From an uncultured Lacinutrix sp. (GTDB taxonomy: Bacteria > Bacteroidota > Bacteroidia > Flavobacteriales > Flavobacteriaceae), in contig NZ_CANMRQ010000028.1 of assembly GCF_947500325.1 (NCBI RefSeq), positions 1 through 35,707 of the forward strand: 35,707 nucleotides of DNA, written 5' to 3'. Under the pieces are notes generated by a model. That model ran no database searches. It saw only the letters and a list, made by a program, of their open reading frames with translations, and had not been told where the DNA came from. Within the stretch, counting starts at the first letter, position 1. Each line of letters begins with the position of its first letter. The position numbers were made by a program, and so were the translations under genes. Below are positions 17,337 through 26,541 of the stretch, in pieces.

Positions 17337-18011
17337 TTACCTTCTAAACAACCCTGAAATTGCTAGTGTAAAATTTGAATATTTATCTGGAGTACGCAAA
17401 GAAGCAGCTATAGAGAGGTTATTGTATGGCCTTAAATCGAAGTTATCTCTATAGACATCTCTATCGGTATCTAAATAACCAAAACCAAGCACTGTATGAC
17501 ATAATTCATGGATAATTGTTCGCATTTGTCTACTTTCTGTGTTATAGTCAAAAAAAGAAGGGCATATGTGAATATTAGTGTCCATTCCTGGAGGAATATG
17601 TTCATTGTCATTAATCAAATAAGACATTGGGTATGCGTGAGCCACGTTAGGTCTAAAACGAGAACCACATAACCCATTATTACTATTATCGTATACAATG
17701 TCGTGACCATCTACATCTCTTTCAAACTGTTGCACTTGGTACCTTGGAGAAGCAAGTCTTAATCTATGTAAGTTTCTAAATATAATGCCACATTCTCTTT
17801 CATAGGTTTGTTTTATATCTATGTTATCTCTATTAGCGCGTACTGTGTATAAAAAAGTGTTATACAAAGCATTTTCAATAATTCTTCTATGCTGTGATGC
17901 GTTTAGATTCATATAACTATGAAATCTAAAATGTCCAATACGGCAAGCTCTAACAGCTCTATTTCTAGCAATTCGTACTTGTCTAAACTGTGTTCTAGTA
18001 AAATCTGACAT
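17337..18011 (-). CDS. Putative aspzincin-like (M35/Lys-specific) zinc metallopeptidase
   Basis: This 224-residue protein has a zinc motif HELCH (H168, E169, H172) with an Asp (D181) nine residues after the second His, as in aspzincin metallopeptidases. The preceding NIHICPSFF segment also resembles the lysine-specific metallo-endopeptidase (M35-like) domain. The Tyr seen downstream in classical members (GT-x-x-D-x-x-Y-G) is not at the normal spacing; Y187 might replace it. The first 90 residues are rich in Arg and His. There is no signal peptide, so secretion by a standard route is not indicated. It stands alone between the TetR gene and mqo. Cleavage specificity and role are unknown. Confidence 0.65.
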   Translation of the reverse strand: MSDFTRTQFRQVRIARNRAVRACRIGHFRFHSYMNLNASQHRRIIENALYNTFLYTVRANRDNIDIKQTYERECGIIFRNLHRLRLASPRYQVQQFERDVDGHDIVYDNSNNGLCGSRFRPNVAHAYPMSYLINDNEHIPPGMDTNIHICPSFFDYNTESRQMRTIIHELCHTVLGFGYLDTDRDVYRDNFDLRPYNNLSIAASLRTPDKYSNFTLAISGLFRR

Positions 18012-18141
18012 CTAGTGAAATTTTATATGACAACTAAAAGATACTTAATATATACGATTTAAAATGAAAAAGTGCATGTAAAATTTAAAGAAACTAAGGT
18101 TCTTAATATTTTGATGTTATATTTATATAAAAATTTCAAGA

Positions 18142-19629
18142 ATGACTAAACAGACTATAAATGTTAACAAAGATTATGATTTAATTTGTGTTGGAGGCGG
18201 AATAATGAGTGCAACTTTAGCACTCTTAATAAAACTGGTAAAACCAGAATTAAGTATTCTTATTTTAGAACGTTTAGATACAGTAGGATTAGAGAGTTCG
18301 GCAGCTTGGAATAATGCGGGTACAGGTCATTCTGCATTGTGCGAACTAAATTACACACCAGAGAAAGGAGATGTTATAGATTGTTCTAAAGCATATAAAA
18401 TTTGTAAACAATTTGAATTGTCAAAACAATTTTGGTCTTATTTAGTTGAAGAAAAACTTATAGATAATTCTAAAGATTTTATAAATGCAATGCCACATCA
18501 CAGTTGGGTTACAGGTATAGAAAATGTAGCTTTTTTAAAGAAACGATTCGAAGCGTTAAAAGAGCATTTTATGTTTGAAGATATGGAATTTACTGAGTCT
18601 ATAGAAAAAATGAAATCTTGGTTTTCGTTAATCATGGATAATAGGAGTGAAGAAGAAGTTATGGCTGCTACACGTATTGAACGTGGGGCAGAGATGAATT
18701 TTGGAGCATTAACAAAAAAGTTATTTTCCATTTTAGAAACAGAATACAATACGCCTGTTCATTGTAATGAACATGTTATAGACATTGATCCAGATGACGA
18801 AGTAGAATGGTCTGTTGAAGTTAAAAACCAAAAGACGGGAGTAAGGCAATATCTTGATGCAAAACACGTATTTATTGGAGCAGGAGGCGGAAGTCTATTA
18901 TTGTTGCAAAAAGTTGAAATTGAAGAGAAAGATGGTTATGGCGGTTTTCCTGTAAGTGGCGAATGGTTAGTTTGTAAAAATGAAGGTATTATAAATCAGC
19001 ATTTTGGTAAAGTCTATAGTAAAGCTGGCCCAAAAGATCCACCAATGTCTACACCACATTTAGATACTAGATTTATTGATGGGAAAAGACAACTAATGTT
19101 TGGTCCTTTTGCTGGTTTTAGTCCTAAGTTTTTAAAAGAGGGTTCTAATTTCGATTTATTTAAATCGGTAAGAATGGACAATATTAAACCTATGTTAAAT
19201 GCGTTTTGGGATAATTTACCATTAACAAAATATTTAGTAGAACAGGTAACTGCATCTCATGAAGATAGAATGAATGCTCTTAGAAAGTTTGTTAAAGATG
19301 CAAAAAGTGAAGACTGGGAAATACTTGTAGCTGGTCAGCGCGTTCAAATTATTAAAAAAGATGAATATGAACACGGTAAATTGCAATTTGGAACCGAAGT
19401 CGTTAAAAGTAAAGATGGTAGTATTACCTGTTTACTTGGAGCTTCGCCTGGTGCTTCTACAGCTACAAAAGTAATGTTAGATGTTTTTGAAATTGCATTT
19501 CCAGAAATCACTAACTCTGAAGAAGGACAGCGTAAATTAAAAGCCATTGTTCCTATCTGGAAAACGGAACTGGATAAAACACTTTTTAAAGAGAGTATTA
19601 ACAGGTCGGCAGAAATTTTAGGCTTATAG
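18142..19629 (+). CDS. mqo: Malate:quinone oxidoreductase
   Basis: Mqo is a membrane-associated FAD enzyme that oxidises malate to oxaloacetate and passes electrons to the quinone pool, bypassing NAD-malate dehydrogenase. The 495-residue length is typical. The dinucleotide-binding GGGIMSATLA lies near residues 18-27. Family segments include SSAAWNNAGTGHSALCELNYTP (52-73, given here as pieces SSAAWNN and GTGHSALCELNY), FGPFAGFSP and LLGASPGASTA. It is divergent from the metallopeptidase gene. Confidence 0.96.
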   Translation: MTKQTINVNKDYDLICVGGGIMSATLALLIKLVKPELSILILERLDTVGLESSAAWNNAGTGHSALCELNYTPEKGDVIDCSKAYKICKQFELSKQFWSYLVEEKLIDNSKDFINAMPHHSWVTGIENVAFLKKRFEALKEHFMFEDMEFTESIEKMKSWFSLIMDNRSEEEVMAATRIERGAEMNFGALTKKLFSILETEYNTPVHCNEHVIDIDPDDEVEWSVEVKNQKTGVRQYLDAKHVFIGAGGGSLLLLQKVEIEEKDGYGGFPVSGEWLVCKNEGIINQHFGKVYSKAGPKDPPMSTPHLDTRFIDGKRQLMFGPFAGFSPKFLKEGSNFDLFKSVRMDNIKPMLNAFWDNLPLTKYLVEQVTASHEDRMNALRKFVKDAKSEDWEILVAGQRVQIIKKDEYEHGKLQFGTEVVKSKDGSITCLLGASPGASTATKVMLDVFEIAFPEITNSEEGQRKLKAIVPIWKTELDKTLFKESINRSAEILGL

Positions 19630-19639
19630 ATTAATTAAT

Positions 19640-20029
19640 TTATGCCTTTTGGTTTTCTTTATCAATAATTACACGCACCCATTTAATAGCTTCGGTTAAG
19701 TTTTCAAAGATGCTAAATGGTTTTTTATAAAATTGTTTTTCGTATTCTGCTGTGTCACGCATTTTTTTATTGCCAGGAATCACAGCAATTGCTAGTAGGT
19801 TAGAAATTTTCTCTGCTTCTTTATATATAGCTGGATCTATAGAATAATTTGTTACTCTATTAGAGATGTAAACCATGTTTTTGTTTTTAAAATGATGATT
19901 TAAAATGGCTATAAACTCTTCTGTTTCTTGATAAGAAATTGTAAAACCCTCTCTCATTTGTTTTATTAAGAAGTCATCAAAAACAAAGACTTCAGCATGA
20001 GTAATATCATAATAGTGAAACAGTCCCAT
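19640..20029 (-). CDS. Conserved protein of unknown function, tandem paralogue A
   Basis: The 129-residue protein starts MGLFHYYDITHAEVFVFDDF and is clearly homologous to the next gene upstream (roughly 40-50% identity by eye). The shared signature is YISNRVTNY in the middle. The size and the alternating strand-helix pattern resemble a SpoIIAA/STAS-like fold, as in several short flavobacterial proteins, but that assignment is a guess. No signal peptide or membrane segment is present. It ends tail to tail with mqo, 10 bp away. Confidence 0.8.
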   Translation of the reverse strand: MGLFHYYDITHAEVFVFDDFLIKQMREGFTISYQETEEFIAILNHHFKNKNMVYISNRVTNYSIDPAIYKEAEKISNLLAIAVIPGNKKMRDTAEYEKQFYKKPFSIFENLTEAIKWVRVIIDKENQKA

Positions 20030-20065
20030 TGGCTTATTATTTTATAAAATTAGGTAGTTAGGAGA

Positions 20066-20455
20066 TTAAGAATTCTTATTATAAATTAATTTATCAACCC
20101 ACATAATGGCTTCGGTTAAATTATTACATATTTTGAAAGGCCTATTAAAGAATCCTTTTTCATATTCAGCATTTTTCCTGCTAGTTTCTTTGTTGGCAAT
20201 AATAATCATAGCAACAAGATTGGGGATTTTTTCGACCTCTTTGTATACTAAAGGGTTTACAGCATAATTTGTTACTCTATTAGAGATATAGATAATCTTT
20301 TTATTTGTAAAGTGTTTTTTTACAAGGTCTCTTAAAACATAATTATGATTAGGTGTTATTTCTTCGCCTTCTCTCATTTGATTGATCATATAGTCATCAA
20401 AAATGAAAATTTCAGAAAAACTTAGATCATAGTAGTGAAACAATTTCATGATCAA
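20066..20455 (-). CDS. Conserved protein of unknown function, tandem paralogue B
   Basis: The 129-residue open frame starts MIMKLFHYYDLSFSEIFIFD. By comparison with the paralogue, the third-codon Met at 20449 is the likelier start, giving 127 residues. It shares YISNRVTNY, AEYEK and NLTEAI with paralogue A, which begins 36 nt downstream. A 24-bp stretch encoding part of ISNRVTNY is identical in DNA (20264-20287 versus 19844-19867), which suggests a fairly recent duplication or gene conversion. A SpoIIAA/STAS-like fold is possible but not established. Confidence 0.8.
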   Translation of the reverse strand: MIMKLFHYYDLSFSEIFIFDDYMINQMREGEEITPNHNYVLRDLVKKHFTNKKIIYISNRVTNYAVNPLVYKEVEKIPNLVAMIIIANKETSRKNAEYEKGFFNRPFKICNNLTEAIMWVDKLIYNKNS

Positions 20456-20491
20456 TAGATTAGTTTACTGTAAGATAGGGAAATAAAATAA

Positions 20492-20531
20492 AAAAAGCGA
20501 CAATATACGTAAGTATATTCTGTCGCTTTTT
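20492..20531 (-). terminator. Rho-independent terminator downstream of clpB
   Basis: The 11-base stem AAAAAGCGACA pairs with TGTCGCTTTTT, with an inner ATATAC/GTATAT stem and a two-base bulge. On the minus strand the hairpin is followed by a T-rich tail. It lies about 80 bp past the clpB stop and before the two small paralogues, so it should separate them from clpB. Confidence 0.85.
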
Positions 20532-20608
20532 CAAACTAACTAACTAACCATTACTATAAAAACGTGCTAATTCTTGGTTTATTTTGAATTAACAATACTT
20601 TATGATTT

Positions 20609-23215
20609 TTAAAATTCCTCTGCTACTAAATCTCCTTGATTTCTAAATACTAATTGATTATTAAAAGAGTCTAATAAAATAATACTATCTGTAGTTACTT
20701 TACCTGCTAGAATTTCTTTACTCAATTGATTTAATACTTCTTTCTGAATAACTCTTTTTACTGGTCTTGCTCCATATTCCGGTTCATATCCCTTTTCTGC
20801 TAAATAAGCTATTGCTTCTGGTGTAGCATCAAAAGTAATACCTTGTTTGGCAATCATTTTTGTGATACTTTTAAGTTGAAGCCCTACAATACTGGTTATA
20901 TTTTCTTTAGATAACGGTGTAAATAAAATAGTGTCATCAATACGGTTTAAAAACTCAGGTCTTATATTTTGTTTTAATAAGCCTAACACGTCTGTTTTAG
21001 CAGATGCAATGGCCGAATCTATATCTTTTATAGCTTCAAAACGTTCCTGAATAATTTGACTTCCCATATTTGAAGTCATAATAATTATTGTGTTTTTAAA
21101 ATCGGCAACACGGCCTTTATTATCTGTTAAATGGCCTTCGTCTAGTACCTGCAATAATATATTAAAAGTATCAGGATGCGCTTTTTCAATTTCATCTAAT
21201 AGCACAACAGAATAGGGCTTACGTCTAACAGCTTCTGTAAGTTGACCTCCTTCATCGTAGCCTACATATCCTGGAGGCGCACCAACTAAACGACTTACAG
21301 CATGGCTTTCTTGAAACTCACTCATATCTATTCTAGTCATTGCACTTTCATCATCAAAAAGGTATTCTGCTAATGCTTTTGCAAGTTCGGTTTTACCAAC
21401 ACCTGTTGTGCCTAAAAACAAGAATGTACCAATTGGTTTTTGAGGATTTTGCAAACCAGCTCTAGAGCGTCGTACAGCATCACTTACAGCTATAATAGCT
21501 TCTTCTTGTCCAACAACTCGTTTATGCAATTGCTCTTCAAGTTTTAATAATTTTTCACGTTCGCTCTGTAACATTTTAGTAACAGGAATACCTGTCCATT
21601 TTGCTACAACTTCGGCAATATCATCATAAGTTACTTCTTCTTTAATTAAAGCCGTTTCAGACTGTGCTTGTAATTCTTTTTGCAAATTTTCTAAGGCTTC
21701 TTGGGCTTCTTTAATTTTACCATAACGTAACTCTGCTACTCTTCCATAATCACCTTCACGTTCTGCACGTTCTGCTTCTAGTTTAAGGTTTTCAATATCT
21801 TGTTTTGTATTTTGTATATTATCTACAACCTCTTTTTCACTTTTCCACTTTGCATTAATCTCATTACGTTCTTCTTTAATATTTGCTAAATCACTTCTTA
21901 AAGATTTTAATTTAACTTCGTCTTTCTCTCTTTTAATCGCTTCAATCTCGATTTCCAATTGCATTATTTTACGATCTAAAACATCTAATTCTTCAGGTTT
22001 AGAATTTATTTCCATTCGTAATTTTGAAGCAGCTTCATCCATTAAATCTATAGCTTTATCTGGTAAAAAACGATTTGTTATATAGCGTTGTGATAATTCT
22101 ACAGCTCCAATAATGGCTTCATCTTTAATACGTACTTTATGATGTGTTTCATATTTTTCTTTAATACCACGTAATATAGAAATAGCACTTTCGTTATCCG
22201 GTTCGTCCACCATTACTTTTTGAAAACGGCGTTCTAAAGCTTTATCTTTTTCAAAGTATTTTTGATATTCATCTAGAGTTGTTGCTCCTATTGCGCGTAA
22301 TTCGCCACGTGCTAATGCAGGTTTTAAAATATTTGCAGCATCCATAGCGCCTTGTCCTCCGCCAGCTCCAACAAGTGTGTGAATTTCATCTATAAATAAA
22401 ACAATATCTCCATTACTATTTGTTACTTCTTTAATAACTGCTTTTAAACGTTCTTCAAATTCCCCTTTAAATTTTGCACCAGCAATTAATGCACCCATGT
22501 CTAAGGCGAAAATTTGTTTGTCGATTAAATTTTCTGGAATATCGCCATCTACAATTCTATGTGCTAAACCTTCAGCAATAGCTGTTTTTCCTGTACCTGG
22601 TTCACCTACTAGTATTGGATTGTTTTTTGTTCTACGCGACAATATTTGTAGAATTCTTCTAATCTCTTCGTCACGACCAATTACCGGATCTAATTTTCCT
22701 TCTTCAGCTAATTGATTTAAATTTTTTGCATATTTATTTAATGCATTGTATGTGTCTTCTTGACTTTGTGAAGTCACGCGATCACCTTGTCTTAATTCAT
22801 CAATAGTAGCTTTAATTCCTTTTTCTGTAACTCCTTGATCTTTTAAAATTTGAGCTATTTTACTTTTAGATTTGAAAATAGCTAGAATAAGATGTTCAAT
22901 AGAGACGAATTCATCATTCATAGCTTTCGCAATATTAGATGCCTCATTAAAAGCTGTTGCTGTATTACGAGAAATCATAATATCTGCACCTGTAACTTTT
23001 GAAAAACTTTCTAATTGCTTATCTAGAATTTGTTGTAGAATAGTAATGTTAACATTCATTTTTTTTAAAATGAACGGCAATACATTTTCATCTACATTAA
23101 ATATAGCCTTAAATATATGTTCGTTTTCTATTTGTTGATGCCCTAAACCTTGCGCTAATTGTTGCGCTTGCTGTATAGCTTCTTGTGATTTTATTGTATA
23201 GTTGTTGAAATTCAT
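20609..23215 (-). CDS. clpB: ATP-dependent disaggregase ClpB
   Basis: ClpB is a hexameric AAA+ chaperone that pulls proteins out of aggregates together with DnaK. The 868-residue length matches the family. It has an N-terminal Clp repeat domain (1-145), the first nucleotide-binding domain with Walker A GEPGTGKT at 204-211, a coiled-coil middle domain (about 400-530), and a second AAA+ domain with [19 protein letters not shown] near residue 605. The final [13 protein letters not shown] is the sensor-2 region. No ClpP-docking loop of the ClpA/X type was noted. It is divergent from ytxJ, consistent with a shared stress-response setting (inference). Confidence 0.97.
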   Translation of the reverse strand: MNFNNYTIKSQEAIQQAQQLAQGLGHQQIENEHIFKAIFNVDENVLPFILKKMNVNITILQQILDKQLESFSKVTGADIMISRNTATAFNEASNIAKAMNDEFVSIEHLILAIFKSKSKIAQILKDQGVTEKGIKATIDELRQGDRVTSQSQEDTYNALNKYAKNLNQLAEEGKLDPVIGRDEEIRRILQILSRRTKNNPILVGEPGTGKTAIAEGLAHRIVDGDIPENLIDKQIFALDMGALIAGAKFKGEFEERLKAVIKEVTNSNGDIVLFIDEIHTLVGAGGGQGAMDAANILKPALARGELRAIGATTLDEYQKYFEKDKALERRFQKVMVDEPDNESAISILRGIKEKYETHHKVRIKDEAIIGAVELSQRYITNRFLPDKAIDLMDEAASKLRMEINSKPEELDVLDRKIMQLEIEIEAIKREKDEVKLKSLRSDLANIKEERNEINAKWKSEKEVVDNIQNTKQDIENLKLEAERAEREGDYGRVAELRYGKIKEAQEALENLQKELQAQSETALIKEEVTYDDIAEVVAKWTGIPVTKMLQSEREKLLKLEEQLHKRVVGQEEAIIAVSDAVRRSRAGLQNPQKPIGTFLFLGTTGVGKTELAKALAEYLFDDESAMTRIDMSEFQESHAVSRLVGAPPGYVGYDEGGQLTEAVRRKPYSVVLLDEIEKAHPDTFNILLQVLDEGHLTDNKGRVADFKNTIIIMTSNMGSQIIQERFEAIKDIDSAIASAKTDVLGLLKQNIRPEFLNRIDDTILFTPLSKENITSIVGLQLKSITKMIAKQGITFDATPEAIAYLAEKGYEPEYGARPVKRVIQKEVLNQLSKEILAGKVTTDSIILLDSFNNQLVFRNQGDLVAEEF

Positions 23216-23300
23216 AATCTTATCTTTTTCTTCCTTAATATCGGGAATATTTTCTTTGTTTGAGAGCTATATTTCAATTACCTTACCAACGTTAAAGAGG

Positions 23301-23313
23301 AGACAAAATGTCT
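23301..23313. promoter_or_regulatory. Short inverted repeat in the clpB-ytxJ intergenic region
   Basis: AGACAAAATGTCT is a perfect 5+3+5 inverted repeat located 86 bp from the clpB start and 80 bp from the ytxJ start. It could be a regulator site for one or both genes. With AT-rich DNA and a single copy, chance occurrence is also plausible. Confidence 0.25.
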
Positions 23314-23392
23314 GTTAAGTATTGATTTTGTATGACTTTTCGTCAGTTTGTAATGTTGGGATATTCTTCCGACTTAATAATAAACTTATATT

Positions 23393-23773
23393 ATGTTTAA
23401 AAAATTGTTTGGAGGTTCAAAAGAACCAAAAGAAGAAAAAGTATTGCCTTGGAAACAGTTAACATCTGTTGATCAATTAAATGCCATAGAAAAATTATCT
23501 AAAGGAAAAACACAGGTTATTTTTAAGCATTCAACACGTTGCGGAATTAGTAAAATGGTAATGAATCAATTTATTTCTTCTTTTGATATAGAAGCTAATT
23601 TAGACCTATATTATCTTGATTTGTTGAGTTTTAGAGAAGTATCTAATGAAACAGGTTATAAATTTCAAGTCATGCACCAATCTCCTCAATTAATTATTAT
23701 TAAAAATGGAGTAGCAGTTGCGCATGCTAGTCATGGCGGTATTAACGAACTTGATTTGAGTAAGTTTGCTTAA
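23393..23773 (+). CDS. ytxJ: Bacillithiol system redox-active protein YtxJ
   Basis: This 126-residue thioredoxin-fold protein is of the YtxJ family, a monothiol protein associated with bacillithiol. The single active Cys is C50 in KHSTRCGISKMV. The typical TrxA-like MHQSPQLIIIKNG segment with cis-Pro follows. The family is proposed to remove bacillithiol from mixed disulfides (bacilliredoxin-type activity). Its presence implies that the organism makes bacillithiol, as many flavobacteria do. It ends at a bidirectional terminator. Confidence 0.93.
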   Translation: MFKKLFGGSKEPKEEKVLPWKQLTSVDQLNAIEKLSKGKTQVIFKHSTRCGISKMVMNQFISSFDIEANLDLYYLDLLSFREVSNETGYKFQVMHQSPQLIIIKNGVAVAHASHGGINELDLSKFA

Positions 23774-23801
23774 TGCCTTCTTTATTATAAAATTAAGTCA
23801 A

Positions 23802-23837
23802 TAAAAAAACTCCCAATTTGTATTGGGAGTTTTTTTA
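23802..23837. terminator. Bidirectional terminator between ytxJ and a lipoprotein gene
   Basis: The stem ACTCCCAAT / ATTGGGAGT has a TTGT loop and seven flanking A/T bases on both sides, so it ends with a T-run on either strand. It lies between two convergent genes and can serve both. Confidence 0.92.
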
Positions 23838-23839
23838 TT

Positions 23840-25021
23840 CTAACTTTTAAAATTATATCTCGTAATAATATCTTTTAATTTTAGTTTTAAATCTTCACCA
23901 GTGTCATAAACCATTTGTTCATTACTAGGGAAACGTAAACGTTTATTTTTTAGAATTTCTATATCATTATTAGTTAAAGCTCTTCTGTCTCCTCTAACTG
24001 TTGCATATAGATTATCAAATATAAATTCACTATCTATAGGAAAACGTTCTATAACTTGATTTGCTTTTAAATCTGTATACTGTACTTGAGCTAAAACTTG
24101 AGTTGATTTTAATTGATTAAACTCAAATAATCTAGCTTTTGCAGTAATAATTTTATCTTGTTTAATATCGTTTCCTAAGCTATCTTGAGTAACATTGCCA
24201 TTAGCGTCTAATACATATTCCCATCCATCTACAATGTTTTTCTTTCTTAATAATTGTTTTTCAGTAATACGTTCTGGAGAAATATTAATACGCTTTAATT
24301 GTAATTGCATAGCATAGTCGTAATCAATATCTTGATTTGCATTAGCATGATATACTGTCCAAAAATCATTTAAACCGTAGGTGTCAAAATTTAATAAATC
24401 ATTTTGTAAACGTATTGGAATAATTTGATGTGTCTGGTTTTCTATATCTACAATAACGTAATCTGTTCCTTGATGATGAGCAACATCCATAAGCTGTCTA
24501 ACATCTTTATAATTTGGATTAATGTCTTCTATATACTGTAAGGTTTCAAAAGCATTTCTGTTATTAAATTTATTATTACTTTTCATTAAAGTAATAGCAG
24601 TTTTGTATTTGTACTCAGAAGTTTTTGCTCTGTAAGCTACAATGTCGTTTGTGTAATCATTAAAATTTAAAGACAATAGTTTTCCACCAATTTGTAATGG
24701 CATAACTGCTTTAATAGCACGTTGTCTATCTTCTAAATCTAAATAGATATTAAAAATGTCTTGAAATAGTTCAGGATTACCATCTTTCTTTAAATGATTG
24801 ATAGTATTATGGTTTTCTTCAACCACTTTGTAAAATGCATCTTGTAACATAATAACGTAATCTTGTTTACGCTTTTTATCTTTGTTACGTTTTAATTTTT
24901 TTAGAGCATTACTAATGGCCTGGTCATAATTTCCAGAGTGTAATTGTTTTTCAATCTGCTTTCTTCCAACACAAGACGTTAGTACTAGAAGAAGTACTGC
25001 TAATAATGTAAATTTTTTCAT
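23840..25021 (-). CDS. Lipoprotein with TPR-like N-terminal helices
   Basis: The likely start is the ATG at 25021, which gives a clean signal peptide MKKFTLLAVLLLVLTSC (lipobox Cys17) and a 393-residue lipoprotein. The frame is open further up to an ATG at 25075, but that would add 18 uncharacteristic residues before the signal. The helical N-terminal half has TPR-like repeats (SGNYDQAISNALKKL and similar). The C-terminal half is beta-rich, with no family I can name. It is probably an envelope scaffold or a secretion-related lipoprotein, and its function is unknown. Confidence 0.82.
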   Translation of the reverse strand: MKKFTLLAVLLLVLTSCVGRKQIEKQLHSGNYDQAISNALKKLKRNKDKKRKQDYVIMLQDAFYKVVEENHNTINHLKKDGNPELFQDIFNIYLDLEDRQRAIKAVMPLQIGGKLLSLNFNDYTNDIVAYRAKTSEYKYKTAITLMKSNNKFNNRNAFETLQYIEDINPNYKDVRQLMDVAHHQGTDYVIVDIENQTHQIIPIRLQNDLLNFDTYGLNDFWTVYHANANQDIDYDYAMQLQLKRINISPERITEKQLLRKKNIVDGWEYVLDANGNVTQDSLGNDIKQDKIITAKARLFEFNQLKSTQVLAQVQYTDLKANQVIERFPIDSEFIFDNLYATVRGDRRALTNNDIEILKNKRLRFPSNEQMVYDTGEDLKLKLKDIITRYNFKS

Positions 25022-25080
25022 CTGTTTTGGTTTTATTGGTTTATACTGTAAGTATAAAATCAATTTGCGTGCCAAACAGA

Positions 25081-25117
25081 AAAAAGCCTTTAAACGTATA
25101 GTGTTTAAAGGCTTTTT
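25081..25117. terminator. Terminator downstream of fahA
   Basis: The 15-base stem AAAAAGCCTTTAAAC pairs with GTTTAAAGGCTTTTT around a 7-base loop. The minus strand ends with a T-run after the hairpin. It lies directly after fahA (minus strand) and isolates it from the lipoprotein gene. Confidence 0.88.
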
Positions 25118-25136
25118 AAATTATTTTTTATAGGCT

Positions 25137-26429
25137 CTATTTTTTCTTTTTAGGATTGAAAACTGGAAGTAATTCTGTTGAAACCTCTCCAAAACCAATT
25201 CTAGTGCCGTCTTTTTCGCAATACCCTCTCATAATAACAGTATCGTTGTCATTAATAAATTTACGTTCAGACCCATCATTCATTTTTAAAGGTTTTTCTC
25301 CTCTCCATGATAACTCTAACATAGAACCGTAAGAATCTGGAGTAGGCCCAGAAATGGTACCACTTCCCATCATATCTCCTGAGTTTACTGGACAACCATT
25401 AACCGTATGATGTGTTAATTGTTGTGCCATTGACCAATACATGTATTTAAAGTTTGAACGGCTTACAATTGTCTCCTTTGCCTTTTTTGGTTGAATTGCA
25501 ACTTCTAAATTAATATCAAAGCTCTTTTTTCCTTTTTGTTGAAGGTACTCTAATTGTTTTTTAACTGGTTTAGGTCCAGCAACTCTATAAGGTTCTAAGG
25601 CATCTAAAGTAACAATCCATGGTGAAATACACGATGCAAAACTCTTAGCTAAGAATGGTCCTAAAGGAACATATTCCCATTTTTGAATATCTCGAGCACT
25701 CCAATCATTAAATAGTACTAAACCAAAAATATATTCTTCGGCTTCTTCAATTGGAATTGGTTCTCCTAAATCATTAGCTGCAGTAGTAATAAAAGCCATT
25801 TCTAGTTCAAAATCGACTAATTTACTTGGACCAAAAACAGGGTTGCTTTCTCCAGCTGGTAACGTTTGACCTTGAGGTCTGTGTACTGGTATTCCAGATG
25901 GAATTATAGATGAACTTCTACCATGGTATCCAACAGGAATGTGTAACCAATTTGGTAATAATGCATTGTCTGGATCTCTAAACATAGTACCTACATTTGT
26001 AGCATGTTCTATACTAGAGTAAAAATCTGTATAATCACCAATTTGAACTGGTAATTGCATTTCTATTTCATCTAAACGAAATAAAACAACTTCTTTATTT
26101 TTCTTATCATTCTTTAGAGATTCATTTTCGGCATCAAAAATTTCAGCAATTCTATTTCTAACCAAGCGCCATGTTTTACGGCCATCGGCTATAAAGTCAT
26201 TAAGCGTGTCTTGGAGAAATATATCGTCTGTTAATGGAATACCTTCAAAATAACCTAATTGGTGTAATGCACCTAAATCTATTGCGGTGTCTCCAATACG
26301 GGTACCAATTGTTATAATATCATCTCTAGTTAAAAAAACTCCAAAAGGAATATTTTGAATAGGAAAGTCTGAATTTTTATCGACGTGTAACCACGATTTT
26401 CTATCTGGATTATTTGCTGATAACGGCAT
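25137..26429 (-). CDS. fahA: Fumarylacetoacetase
   Basis: FahA hydrolyses fumarylacetoacetate to fumarate and acetoacetate, the last step of phenylalanine and tyrosine degradation. The 430-residue protein shows the N-terminal domain followed by the FAH fold: FYSSIEHATNVGTMFRDP, the GYHGRSSSI segment, LVDFELEMAF (acidic metal ligand), and the C-terminal signature GDMMGSGTISGP. No homogentisate dioxygenase gene is in the window. It is divergent from glyA. Confidence 0.96.
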   Translation of the reverse strand: MPLSANNPDRKSWLHVDKNSDFPIQNIPFGVFLTRDDIITIGTRIGDTAIDLGALHQLGYFEGIPLTDDIFLQDTLNDFIADGRKTWRLVRNRIAEIFDAENESLKNDKKNKEVVLFRLDEIEMQLPVQIGDYTDFYSSIEHATNVGTMFRDPDNALLPNWLHIPVGYHGRSSSIIPSGIPVHRPQGQTLPAGESNPVFGPSKLVDFELEMAFITTAANDLGEPIPIEEAEEYIFGLVLFNDWSARDIQKWEYVPLGPFLAKSFASCISPWIVTLDALEPYRVAGPKPVKKQLEYLQQKGKKSFDINLEVAIQPKKAKETIVSRSNFKYMYWSMAQQLTHHTVNGCPVNSGDMMGSGTISGPTPDSYGSMLELSWRGEKPLKMNDGSERKFINDNDTVIMRGYCEKDGTRIGFGEVSTELLPVFNPKKKK

Positions 26430-26464
26430 ATAATAAGTGTTGATTAAATGTTTATAAATCTAAT

Positions 26465-26472
26465 CAAATATA
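26465..26472 (-). promoter_or_regulatory. Candidate -7 box for fahA
   Basis: On the minus strand this reads TATATTTG (TANNTTTG consensus). At exactly 19-bp spacing the -33 position reads TTT, one base off TTG. It lies 35 bp upstream of the fahA start. This is a fair match to the Bacteroidota primary-sigma promoter. Confidence 0.5.
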
Positions 26473-26506
26473 TATGTTTTTAAACAATATAAAAGTGTCT
26501 ATTTAG

Positions 26507-26514
26507 TATTTTTG
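26507..26514 (+). promoter_or_regulatory. Candidate -7 box for glyA
   Basis: TATTTTTG matches TANNTTTG and lies 27 bp upstream of the glyA start. No TTG is present at the usual upstream distance, so only half of the promoter is supported. Confidence 0.4.
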
Positions 26515-26541
26515 ATGCTCATTCAATATAATTAACATAAT

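Noticed and set aside
21427-21437. A TACCAATTGGT match to the TetR operator core
   Set aside because: It lies inside clpB coding sequence, matches 11 of 14 bases only, and encodes normal ClpB residues near the second Walker A. Chance match.
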